From positions 62,001-126,000 of the forward strand of contig JAJEKV010000147.1 in NCBI GenBank assembly GCA_021234155.1: a stretch of DNA of 64,000 nucleotides. Direction: 5' to 3'. The notes beneath the pieces are model-generated. The model ran no database searches and was not told the origin of the DNA. It saw only the letters and a list, made by a program, of their open reading frames with translations. The DNA comes from Isoetes taiwanensis (lineage: Eukaryota; Streptophyta; Lycopodiopsida; Isoetales; Isoetaceae). Shown here piece by piece: positions 44,039 to 54,138 of this stretch (the first letter of the stretch is position 1; the number at the start of each line of letters is the position of its first letter). Position numbers and translations under genes: made by a program.

Positions 44039-45563
44039 TCAATGACCTCCTGAAAGCTTAAAGAAATTCTTGACATCCCTGAATCGGAGGCCTTTGCCGA
44101 GGTTGCGCAAGATGTTCCTTGTCGACCTTCCTTCGAGTGCTCGGGTCATCTCCAGTTCCGGGAGTTCTGGTGCAGTTGCTGCTACTACTGAAAGTGATGT
44201 GTCCCTGAGGTGTCCTCTAGCAAAGTCGAGGCAATGGAGCGCGACGGACCTCTTGAAAAGGATGATGTGGTCCGCATGGGCGTATATTTTCGAATGCTGC
44301 CCGAAGCCCGAGAGTGCTATGAGAAGTGCCACGGATTCTTCCCCCTTGGGCTGAACTCCTTGTGGAAGACTACCATTTGCCCTTGGCTGAGGGCTGGGAG
44401 ATAGTAGCGAAGTGCCGTGCCTTTACCCGTGCCTCGCGATCCGGTGCCCTTCCTTTGAGCCGCTCCGCCGTAGGCGTCTACTGCCATAAGATCTTCATGA
44501 TCTCTCCACATGCTGGTTGCATTGTCCAAGTTGATGCTGCTGGACCCTTCCCTCATGCTCCTGGATCGAACTGCCCGGCTTGAGCTTGGGCCCCTCCCTG
44601 GTTTATACAATGTGCTCTGTATCTGCTGGAATTCCTCCTCCGAAATGATAGGTTCCTGCTGTCGATAGATCTCCCTTATCTGCTGATAGGTTGCTATGTC
44701 TGACATTGTCTCCCCAGCATAAGAGTGTCTCTCCACCAGCTCCCTTGGAATCTCCTGGTATGAATAGTCGATGAGGTCCGCGCTTTTCCCATGTGCTATC
44801 ATGCCTAAGAGCTCGTCGATTCGAAGCCCCTGTTCCTGGCAATATGACAAGTTGAGGATGTCATTTGCTAAAATGTACTCCTCTCCGTCGATGACTATCG
44901 GTGACAGAGCTGTGATGCCGACCGGTGGCTCTTCTGATGTCGTCGTCGTGCCTCGACATGTATCTCTGCATCCTTGTTGCCTCCCTGCTCTCCCACTCTG
45001 GGTTTTGCTCCCCTAACTGGTGCCCCCGACGTCGTGCCATGGTATTCATACGCGGAGGAATCTATATTGAGGATTTGATCCTGGGCCCTACGGGTATCAA
45101 GTGGTGCTAAGTCTAAGGGCTGAACGGAAGGTTCCCCTACTTTGTTGATTGACTTATAGTGCATGAAGAGGGCAAGGGCTGTCTGAGATGAAAGGTACCT
45201 ATGCCTATTATGTCTGTAGGTCATGTAATCGGGCATGGTCCTAGTCCTATCCCATAGCTGACTCTTGCCTTTGGATCCTCCCATCTCTCGACCTAAGGCT
45301 TGGGTGAGTGTCTCAAGAGAAACCCAATTCCCTCCCCTAGGAGGTAGTCTAACTTCCCAAGGCAGGACCTGTTGGTCGTATTGGCACATGATATCTATGT
45401 AGTATGGTGTTCTAGTCAGAGTTGCATGAAGATCAAACAAGTGGTCAAACACAGAGAAGGCTTGCTCAGCAGGGAGCTGATGGATATGGCTTGCAGCATT
45501 GTACCATCTTTCAAAGTTGCTGGGCGCCATTGAGCAAAGAAGAGTGCAGAAAATGGCTTGCAA
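44039..45563 (-). pseudogene. Unrecognised pre-gag ORF of the chromovirus (~500 codons, frameshifted)
   Basis: On the element's coding strand, between the H3-like ORF and gag, three open blocks follow one another: 45563-44895 (FERWYNAASHIHQLPAEQAF; YLSSQTALALFMHYKSI), 44905-44317 (VIDGEEYILANDILNLSYCQ; YQQIREIYRQQEPIISEEE) and 44332-44039 (LFKRSVALHCLDFARGHLRD; LRNLGKGLRFRDVKNFF). Each block ends where the next frame takes over, which suggests one ancestral protein with about two indels. The start may be MAPSNFERW near 45530. There is no zinc finger, protease or polymerase motif and I do not recognise the family. It could be an accessory protein or an unusual gag-related product. Confidence 0.6.
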
Positions 45564-45619
45564 GGATGAGTGAGGAGTCAGAAAATCGCCTAAGTGGCTG
45601 GGAGCAGTTCTGTTGAAGG

Positions 45620-46329
45620 GAAAATGGCAAATGAGGCCCCTTTTTATAGACTATGGTTGGCCTCGGGATTCGTGCAAAAGGTACCTAGATGAGAAAGGCC
45701 TTTGTTCTATGGCTATGGGTGTCCAAATGAGCTACCATGAAGTGCAAACCTAAGCAAAACAAAGCAAGAAACACTACATGGTAGTTTGTTGGGTCAAATT
45801 TGGCTAATTTGGGTCGAAAATGGGCTGACCCGGGTGAATCCGCACGGATGGCCTCCGCGTCGCGAACGCAGACGCGTTTGGCGCGGTCTCACCCGGTTGG
45901 CCTATTTTTGAGCCATTTTTTGTCATTTTTAAGAGTTTGAAGATGCTAACATGACTAATTGGATCAATTCTAACCTAACTAGCAACTTATTTTGAGCAAA
46001 ACTGACACCTAAAAGCAATTTTTCTGAGCACCCGGGTGAATCTGCGCGAAACGCGCCCGCGTCGCGAATGCAGAGGCCATTGGCGCGGTCTCACCCGGTT
46101 GGCCCATTTTTTGCTTTTTGATGACATTTTTTTGTCAAAATTTTGTTGTAGACGTGGTTTCTAGGCTATTCCCAAGCATGCTAAAAAAATTCTATTACAA
46201 TTTGATTTAATTTCCTACATTTCAAGCATCAAAATTTTTACTTACAGAGGAAAACAACTTTTATATTAACAGGGAAAATACATTTACATGAAAACTTAAT
46301 TGTCTAACAAAATTTGCAAAATTGAGGGT
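45620..46329 (-). other. Non-coding gap between the two pre-gag ORFs
   Basis: AT-rich sequence with a duplicated phrase: GACCCGGGTGAATCCGCACG near 45828 and CACCCGGGTGAATCTGCGCG near 46028, each followed within about 40 bp by TTGGCGCGGTCTCACCCGGT. This gives two imperfect copies with about 200-bp spacing. No open frame is recognised. Confidence 0.5.
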
Positions 46330-47408
46330 CTAGGGCCTCTCCCTGCGAATCCTCCGTGCTAAGTGTAGGTCTTTTGGCATGAGCGTGACCCTCTTAGCAT
46401 GGATGGCACAGAGATTCCCTTCTTCAAAGAGCTGCACCAGCTCTGCTTCAGCGGCCTCTTGCAGGGCCCGGGTCATTAGAGGGGTAACCCTATAATCGGT
46501 CCGAACTCGCATGATTTCTCAAGGAGGCGCCGAAGGCGCCTTCCTTATGAGGAGATTTGTGCACACATCGGAAGTGCTTGATCTCCCTAAAAACACAGGC
46601 GTGCGGACTATTTGGCCCGTGGTGAACCCTTTTGGGCTTCTCCGGTCTAGGTGGGGGTGGCTTCGGCTGATTTTTCTTCGGCCTGCCGCCCTCGACGGAT
46701 CTCTGCACATTCTGACGGCAGTACCAGTCGTTGTACCTCGTCCAGCGACGGAGGTACTCTTGGTACGCCTTCATCTTGCGCGATGAATTCACGATCACGG
46801 TGGGCGTGAATTCCCGTTCTCCACCTTACGCTTTTGACCACCGGTTAGCTCCCCGCTTGGGGTAAGGTGGTCTTCGCGTCGGGGTTGGAAGACCCCGGCG
46901 CCCTGGCGCTCTGCTCTTCTTCGAGGCTCTTCTATGGCGGCCGTCCCTGCGAGGCCGTCGTTTCTTCGTCCTTCTCTCCTCTGCCTCGGCTCCTCTCGCG
47001 CTCCCTCTTCTTCCTAGCGGCCTTCTCCTCCGGCCACTCTGCAACCCTTCTCCTTGCCCTTCTTCTTTGGTCTTTGAAGGGCCGCCTCTTGAGTTTGGTG
47101 CTGCTGCTGCTGCCCATCCACCGCTCCTCGCTTGCTCTTCTATCTCGGTGTCAAAAAAAAGGGCCCAAAGTGGCGGGAGTCGCCCGGTTCTCACGGGAGC
47201 CTGCCGAGGAAGAGCTTCTTCTTTGGGGCTCGGTCGTCCTCTTGGCGTCGTGGAAGGTGTCGCGGCTTCTGGGAGGAGACTCCTCATCTCCGGGCCGGGT
47301 CGAAGGTGCTCAGGAACCTTCTTGACGTGCCGACCTGGTGCTGCTTGCGCCATTGAGAGGGTGGGTCGCTCGTGATACTTCCTTCTTTGTCTGTTTAGTT
47401 CGAGCCAT
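46330..47408 (-). pseudogene. Histone H3-like ORF inside the chromovirus
   Basis: On the element's coding strand, just after its leader, an ATG at 47408 begins MARTKQTKKEVSRATHPL; the first seven residues are identical to the start of histone H3. This frame stops at 47312-47310. About 0.7 kb of very basic coding-like sequence follows (Lys/Arg/Ser/Pro-rich, frame uncertain). Then the H3 fold appears: VFREIKHFR (about 46600), CTNLLIRKAP in a shifted frame (about 46560) and, from 46512 to 46330, [20 protein letters not shown] followed by [21 protein letters not shown] and [10 protein letters not shown], ending at TAG. That last block is unmistakably helix 2 to helix 3 of H3. Loop 1 has canonical H3 length, without the CENH3 insertion. 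At least three frameshifts or stops break it. A tail of roughly 250 residues between the H3 N-terminus and the fold has no counterpart in ordinary H3. Confidence 0.88.
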
Positions 47409-47977
47409 ATCTTACGGTTCGTGAAATGGATGACGAAGTCGTGAGCAAAAGAGAGAGATGGTGGGGAAAGGTTGGAGAAGGAATGAGGTGTCAGATATTT
47501 AAAAGGAAGGTCCCTAGGAATATTATCCCACCATAATTACCCCTATTTATTAGCCTCCCTTATTAATTACCCCATATTTAGTAATTATTTAATTATTAAT
47601 GTATGTATTATTTCTGTATTAATTCGTATTATACTTTAAAATTTTCGAATTTTCAGAATAGCGGTTTGAAGTGCTAATTATGGATTTGCGCCATTTTTCA
47701 CTGGGGTCTCCGATTGGCATGATTCTTCGACCCATTTTAGGTGAAATTTGATGCAGATACATAATTTCCACTCCAATTTTACTAGAGGATGAATTAGACT
47801 TCATTCATTCTTCGTCTAACACTTAACCTTACTCCGGACCCACTACCTAAGAGAAAAAATTTTTTTCCCTCATTTCCGGGGTTCGATGGTGGAAATTTTT
47901 ATTTCACACCCCTATAGGCCTGTTAGACTACTTTCATGGTTATGGTCAGTGCTAGTTCCTGGTCAACCAAGAACATT
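47409..47977 (-). other. 5' leader of the chromovirus
   Basis: Non-coding sequence between the PBS and the H3-like ATG. It is AT-rich in the middle (47520-47640) with no open frame and no recognised signal beyond its position. Confidence 0.6.
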
Positions 47978-47989
47978 GCTCTGATACCA
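47978..47989 (-). promoter_or_regulatory. Primer-binding site (initiator Met tRNA type)
   Basis: On the minus strand TGGTATCAGAGC lies one base inside the 5' LTR. It is complementary to the 3' end of plant initiator methionine tRNA, the usual primer of plant chromoviruses. Confidence 0.92.
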
Positions 47990-47990
47990 T

Positions 47991-49618
47991 TGTGACGCTC
48001 CCCTCGCTAAACATACGGCGCCATCACCGTATTACACTCGGCAAGAAATCCCCCGTCCGGCTCAACAACCGCACAGGCCCTTCGTCTACCCCGCACTCTA
48101 AGGTGACCCTAGTGCGGGGAGGGGACACGAAGGTGTCTTGCGCGCCCTTCCCCTATGGGCTCCTATAGATGAACATGTCAGAACTAGCATCAACAATACA
48201 AATACTACCTCGAAGGGTAGTCCATCACATATCCACAAGTGCAAAGATGATAATCATAAACCGTAAAACATGAGAGCTCCTACCCAGGCTCAGACTCGTA
48301 AGGAGGATGACTAACCGGCTAGGCCTCAAGATAGAGCAGACCGAGTCATGGCAATGGCGAGGACTGGCATAAGACAATGGCTAGGGTTGACCACTCCATC
48401 CGCCCCTCCTGCATGCATACTTTGCGGATGGGCTAAATCAGGCTCGGGCGTGACTCTAGCCTTCGGGATACGCAATCCCTCGGCATCACCCATCGGGACT
48501 ACTCCTGGTTGCATCTCCCTGGTCCGGACGAGGCGGGAAGAGTTGCATCTCCCTTCCCTGTGGTCTAGAAGTTCGTGGGCGGGCTAGAGAATCGTGGCGC
48601 ACACATCTGCATTCGCACTTAACTTAACCCCCCAAAGCGAGCCAAGCCGACACTTGCAGCTCTCAAGAGGCAGGGCGGCACCATTGCCCCAGGAGGTGTC
48701 GAACCCATGCTCGGCCCTCACGAAGTGACCGACCATAAGCCTAGCCCACTATGGGATCCCCCGAAGCCCCCACTCGGCAGGGATCCTCCCTCCACATTAC
48801 TTCTAGCCCCGTTGTGTGGTGCCTGAGTCGCATCATAGCCCCAATAGCCCCGGGTGGGCTCCTATGCACAAAGCCGCAACTAATAGGAACTAAGGGATCT
48901 ACTCTAGGAGCATACTACATATGGCCCTAGGTCTCTACCCCCCCTTCCCAATACAAGAGGAGCAAACATGATCAACCATCATCACATAATCATCATATCA
49001 TGAGAATAATCATAAGAACATCTTAACCTAATCATACAAATCTAACTAATGGTTAGGGTTCAAGATGATGAATACGGGTTCTAGGATGGCTCTACCCTAG
49101 ATACAAGATACTACCACATCCGGAATGCTAATTCGGATGAACTATCATAACTACTACCCTACATACCTGCTCCCGAAGCTCTCTCTCCAGATCCGAGTGT
49201 CTCCATGGTCTTCGACTCACGTAATGCAGCTCTTGCTCCAAGAACGGGTCTACCCTACGGGCCGCCATCTGCCTATGTCACAAAGAACGATGTTCGAAAC
49301 GGGGTTTCGAGCAGGTAGATGAATCTCTGGGAGCTAGGGCTGGAAAGAGGCCTAGGGTTAGGGTTCCCACTAATATAAGTTAGGTCCACCTAGGATGCCA
49401 CGTGGCACCAATAGGGTGAGTCTTGTGTGGCGGGTGCCCAATAGGTTAAGGCCACGTTGAAAATGGTCTTAACCTATGGTTGGCTAAGTTATGTGAATAA
49501 CTTAGTCATGCCCCCTAGTGCCACAATCCATGGTATACAAGACTATGAACTTAGGCTTGTATAGTGACGGGTCCAGGAATATACGTATTTATGGCGTATA
49601 TTCTCCTGGAACGTCACA
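47991..49618 (-). repeat. 5' LTR of the chromovirus
   Basis: This 1628-bp LTR runs from TGTGACGCTCCC to GGAACGTCACA and has perfect 7-bp terminal inverted repeats TGTGACG/CGTCACA. It matches 36515-38144 over its whole length. As the upstream LTR of a minus-strand element it should carry the promoter; no TATA box was assigned with confidence. Confidence 0.93.
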
Positions 49619-49703
49619 TTTCCGCTATATTGTATCACCGTCTCATAGGCCAGTTGGCCTCCGTGGACGTTACAATATACTTCCTTCCTTCCTTCCTTCT
49701 TTG
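49619..49703 (+). mobile_element. LINE-D 3' end resuming after the LTR-element insertion, (CTTC)n tail
   Basis: After the second TTTCC the sequence continues the LINE 3' UTR and contains TTGGCCTCCGTGGACG at 49654-49669. This is the same terminal phrase that closes LINE-C at 34210-34225. It is followed by TTACAATATA and a CTTC tetranucleotide run (49680-49703). This proves that the chromovirus landed inside LINE-D. Confidence 0.9.
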
Positions 49704-51570
49704 AGAATGACTAAATATAAGGGCTCTATTAAGCAACAGGCTAGCCTAAACTTTGAGGAGATATAATATCACTTGCAGGTGATAAGAAGAGCCATAGGCA
49801 GAATCTGGCCTCCACACCAGAATGTGGTTCTAGATGAGTTAAGGGCTTCTAAAAGAGCTACAGCACGAGAGAACTGTAGTTGTTCAAAAGAGACCAAATA
49901 TTAGTAGATGATTTATCAGTATTTGGCAGCAGGAGAAGTAAAGAAAAAATATGCAACATATGCAACCTGGAATAGAACTCAGCAATTGACCTGATATGCA
50001 GCATCATAAGCTCCTCGCAAATCTTCATGATATGTTGCTTATATCAATCATGTTGTGCATAAAATTTTGTAAGCAAAAATACATATAATGCAAGATCCAT
50101 CTCCAAAAGACGCAAAATCATCATATCGTACTGATGTAAATTAATCATACCTTCATCCCTATAAATAAAGTAGAATAAACTGGAAATCCCACAGAGTAAC
50201 AATGATGCAAATCAGGCATGCTTAGAAATTCTTTCGAATTTAGGGGGATCCCTGTCAGATCAAGCATAACTTGTAACACAGATTAATCATCTATTCTCCG
50301 CCAGAAAGGCTGTGGGCAAATTATTGTGATCTTCTTAGCTTGTCTAGCCTACCCATGCATACCAGTCTTTGAAGTTGGTGAAGTGACACCTGCCCGACAA
50401 AGGAACATAAATTCTAGATGAACTCGTCCCTTCCTGATTAAGGGGGGATATTTTCTCTTATAAAAACAGTCTTTTCTGCATGTTGTTTTTTCGATATTTC
50501 GGAATCTGCACTTTTCTTGCATTTGAGAAAAACGTCTTCTTGCATTGAATGCCTTCTATTATTGAAGCCTTGAACTCGTCGGTACCCAATGGTTATCACA
50601 TTCCAAGATACTTCTGAATCTATTACTTTCTACAGAAATAGTTTGAAAATAGAGGCTATAGGCCCTTGTCGTTGGAGAAGATGATTCAGCTGTCAGAGCA
50701 AAAAGAAACATAAATCTGCAAGAAAAATAGTGTGTGAAATGCTGGTTAAGACAATGCCAAAGGCATAAACAGCTGCTTATGAAAAGCTTTTAACATTGGT
50801 AAGGAAATTTGTTGCCGTAATAGACAATGGAAAGATGGGTCACTAATGCTGAAACCTGGCAAGAGATGGACTTTTGCATGACCTTGCAAGCATTGAAGCA
50901 TATTGACACCTCCGATGCGCCAAATCATATGCAGTTGACTTCACTACCTTTGCTACAAATGAGAATCTGTCATACAACATAATCCCTTTCCCTTCGAAGA
51001 CGCAAGACATCCTCCATAAATAAATATGATGAGCCAACCTGAGGAATGAGATTCACAAAGATCATTTTTCAAATTGGAAAAATTCATGATGCACAGGCAG
51101 AATCAGACAGCAAGAGCCTAGAAATCGTGCTTCCAAAAATAAAGAAGGCAGAACACAAAACAATTGCAGCAAATTTGTCTCCAACTCAAAGGAATATACC
51201 GTAGGCTCGCATCCAACGATCTGCAGGTAAAAGTAGCCTTGCATCAATAGGAATGAGGTAAAAGCTTCAAGAAAAAAATGTAAACATTGGTATAGAGAAG
51301 AAACAAAATGGCCAAACGCCATTCTAAGCTCATAAAGAATCCGAACCTGTAGGAGAAAGCTTCAAGTGTCACTCCAGGTCTCCACTGTGGCGTGAGGAGT
51401 GTGTCTTCCAAAGGCAGAAAAGGGAGGGCTGAAAAAAATTGAAAATTCGTATGAACGCCACCGTCCCGCAAGGGGAAAGGGAACGCCGCATGTGGCGTAA
51501 CATGCGGCGTTCCCAGGTACGAAAACCAACACACTCTCTTTTTAATAAAGAAGATATTTATACATAATCT
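49704..51570. other. Non-coding region with one perfect hairpin
   Basis: No gene or mobile element is recognisable. Near its right end GGGAACGCCGCATGT (51479-51493) and ACATGCGGCGTTCCC (51500-51514) form a perfect 15-bp stem with a 6-nt loop. A related phrase, GAACGCCACCGTCCC, lies just upstream at 51453. Confidence 0.5.
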
Positions 51571-51574
51571 AGGT

Positions 51575-52852
51575 GTGCTACTAGTAGGGGACTTCAACAT
51601 GGTTGAACTTGAGGCTGACAGGTGTGGCAGGGGGACTGAGACTGTTCAAGGTTTCGAACGCGAACAATGGCAACGCCTAATGCAAGACTGTAACTTTGCA
51701 GAAGTGGACGGGGACCCGGGCTTCACTTGGTGCAATGGCTGGTTGGGTGATGGAAGGGCATATGCAAGACATGATAGGGGGTACTATAATGCTTTGGCAG
51801 CTGGTTGCATGCCCACTTTCTTTCGCAAAAACGTGCTGGATATTTCTATTTCAAATCACAATCCACAAAGCTTTTCTTCTGCTCCGGATATTGCACATAG
51901 TAGGACTAGAACTTATTTCAAGTTAAATGTCTCTTTCTTAAAGGATGCGGAGTTCCAGGCCCGTTGCAGACAAGCTTGGTCGTCTGCATTTTCTAGACGG
52001 AAAGGGATGGCAGGTATTGTTGATGTGCTTGCTGCAGTAAAGTCCTTTGCTAAAGGCTGGGGTCGTGAGCATGCAACTGCAAATCGAGGGATCTTAATGG
52101 AACTTTATCAGCAACTAGTGGCATGTAGATCAAGGTTTCCTTCGGATGGCCAAATGGAGAAGCAAATTCTGGCAAACATTCGGCAAATGAAGTCTGAGCA
52201 GGTTCACCAGGCTCGCGTTAAAGCTGGACTGCAATGGTTCAAGGAGGGAGATCGTTGTACGAGTTTCTTCTTCAGAGCCGCAAAGGCCAGGAGACAAGCA
52301 TCCGCTTTGGTGTCGCTCGAAGTTCCTGATGGTTCTCTTATTTCTGACCCAGACGAGCTCAAGAATTTTGTGCATCATCATTTCTCTGGCTTCTTTGCGG
52401 CCTGTCGTCTTCCCTTTCAGCAGGATTTTCAAGAGGCATTGCTTGCAAAGATTCACCATATTGTCTCTGAAGAGCAAAAGGCTAGTCTGGAAGTTGAGAT
52501 CACTCTCAATGATTTGGCGGATGCTACATCTCTTTTGAAGCAAGGCAAATGCCCCGAATTGATGGTATTCCTATGGAGTTTTTTGAAGTATTGGCACCGG
52601 CTTGGTGAGGATGTCTATAATGCTTTTGGATTTCAAGAGACAACGACGATTTGGATAAGCTCCTTAATTGGCTGCATCTCCCTCATCCCCAAGTGTAAGG
52701 AGCCTTCTTCAATTTCTGATTGGCGTCCCATTACCTTGTTGTCTTCTGTTTACAAGATCTTTGCTAAAGCTTATGCTCAAAAGCTTCGTGACATTCTTGC
52801 TGATTCTATATCCTCTACATCGGGTTTCACCGCGATTGACGGTGTATTTTAA
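51575..52852 (+). pseudogene. LINE ORF2: endonuclease C-terminus and RT N-terminus
   Basis: This 425-codon open frame starts within the endonuclease (GDFNMVELEADRCGRG; DPGFTWCNGW) and passes through the linker (WFKEGDRCTSFFFRAAKARR, about residues 220-240). It enters RT with TSLLKQGKCP, where a one-base deletion near 52554 shifts the frame, and later shows SLIPKCKEPSSISDWRPITL and YKIFAKAYAQKLRDIL. The first Met is internal to the domain, so it is not a natural start. ORF2 of L1 elements nicks target DNA and primes reverse transcription. Confidence 0.85.
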
Positions 52853-52932
52853 ATAATGTAGCGGCTGCCTATGAGGGTATTTATTGGGCAAGATTGCGTG
52901 GGCTCATGAGATTGTTTACTTGAAGTTGGATT

Positions 52933-54138
52933 TTGCAAAAGCCTATGGCGGTGTTGATTGGACTTTCTTGGAAAAGTGTATCTTGCATCTTGGCTTTGGT
53001 GCACACTTCCTTTCTTGATGTAATGAGACTCCACTATTCGCTCATTCTGCTTTGTTCTTTTTCAAGGAGAGCCTTGAAAGATTCTTTTCCGGTTGGTCGT
53101 GGCATTCGTCAAGGTTGCCCATTGGCACCATTGCTCTTCACAATTGTAGCAGAGGTCCTCTCTCAAATTTTCTCACTTGCTGCACAAGATGGCATCTTGC
53201 ATGGACTCCCCATGCATAATGGGTCGCAGGAGATTTGTAATCAGTACGCGGATGATACTTTTCTTTTCCTAAAGGCTGATGAGCAAAATCTGCAGAATGC
53301 CATCTCTCTATTGGATTCCTTTTCCTTAGCATCTGGTATCTTCGTTGGATGGCAGAAGTGTACTGCATTGTGGACGCAAGATACTCCAGTTCCACCGAGT
53401 GTTACTGCATTTCCATGGAAGGTCCTTCCTCATGGCAAAGCGACCAAGCTTCTTGGTATTCCTGTGGGGATTCATATTTCAGCTGGAGATGCGTGGGATA
53501 CTGTTGTTAAGGGCTTGGAAAAACACTTGTTCTGGTGGTCCACAGCTAAATTGTCCATGGCAGGTCGAATTACTGTAGCCAAATCAGTGTTGAGTGGCAC
53601 ACATGTCTATATGGCTTCAATTATACTGGCACCACAAGCAAAGATGCAGCTCATCATCAGAATTGTTCGGAATTTCATCTGGAGTGGCACAGAAGAAGGG
53701 GCTGATGTCAAGGTCAGTTGGGTGAAGTGCATCTTACCAAAGCACTGTGGGGGACTTGGGATGATCGACTTTCTCCTACAGAGCAAAGTATTAATTTCCA
53801 AGTTCATCTGGAGGATCTTGAATAATGTTGATGTGTCTCCTGGCTTACGACTTCTGTCCCAATCATTGCAGCTTTGTCTCTCCTTTGGCTCTCCTTCTAT
53901 CAAGGCACTGCTTCCTTGGGCTCTTTTCTATCCGTTGTCGAAACTTTATCCTAACGCTGCGTCTCCTTTCCTCAGAGGGTTGCTTGATGCTTGGAATATT
54001 GTGCGTACGCTTTTCCATCTCCACCCTATGGCAAGAAGTTTTACTGGAGCTAGTTGTTGGTGGATCCCTTTGGGCGATAACCAAACAGATGCGCCTTTGG
54101 TAGCATCAGTTCATCCCCGACACAAATGGGGTATTTGA
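52933..54138 (+). pseudogene. LINE ORF2: RT palm/thumb and post-RT region
   Basis: An open frame of 401 codons. The RT palm shows VGRGIRQGCPLAPLLFTIVA and the catalytic QYADDTFLFL with YADD at 53244-53255, followed by LLDSFSLASGIFVGWQK. The post-RT region has KLLGIPVGI, LFWWSTAKLSMAGRITVAKS and GGLGMIDFLLQSKVLISKF. The preceding motif A (LDFAKAYGGVDW, 52925-52960) is split across frames. The zf-RVT domain follows in another frame. The Met used as start is arbitrary. Confidence 0.87.

Larger units (their letters stand above)
36515..49618 (-). mobile_element. Ty3/gypsy chromovirus-type LTR retrotransposon, 13.1 kb, with extra 5' ORFs
   Basis: A structurally complete element in minus orientation. 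It has two LTRs of about 1.63 kb, TG...CA ends, a 5-bp target duplication, a PBS matching initiator-Met tRNA, a PPT, gag with zinc knuckle, and pol in the order protease, RT, RNase H, integrase, chromodomain, which is the Ty3/gypsy order. The internal region (38145-47990, 9.8 kb) is longer than usual because about 4 kb lies between PBS and gag. That 4 kb holds a histone H3-like ORF and an unrecognised ORF. All reading frames are broken by stops and small indels, so the copy is not autonomous. The high visual similarity of the two LTRs indicates a fairly recent insertion relative to the LINE it interrupts. The chromovirus lineage (for example Tekay-like or another) was not resolved. Confidence 0.93.

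Noticed and set aside
46330-47408. CENH3 (centromeric histone) as identity of the H3-like ORF
   Set aside because: The tail begins as canonical H3, loop 1 has canonical length ([16 protein letters not shown]) and the C-terminus fits ordinary H3; RVTLM alone is not enough to call CENH3.
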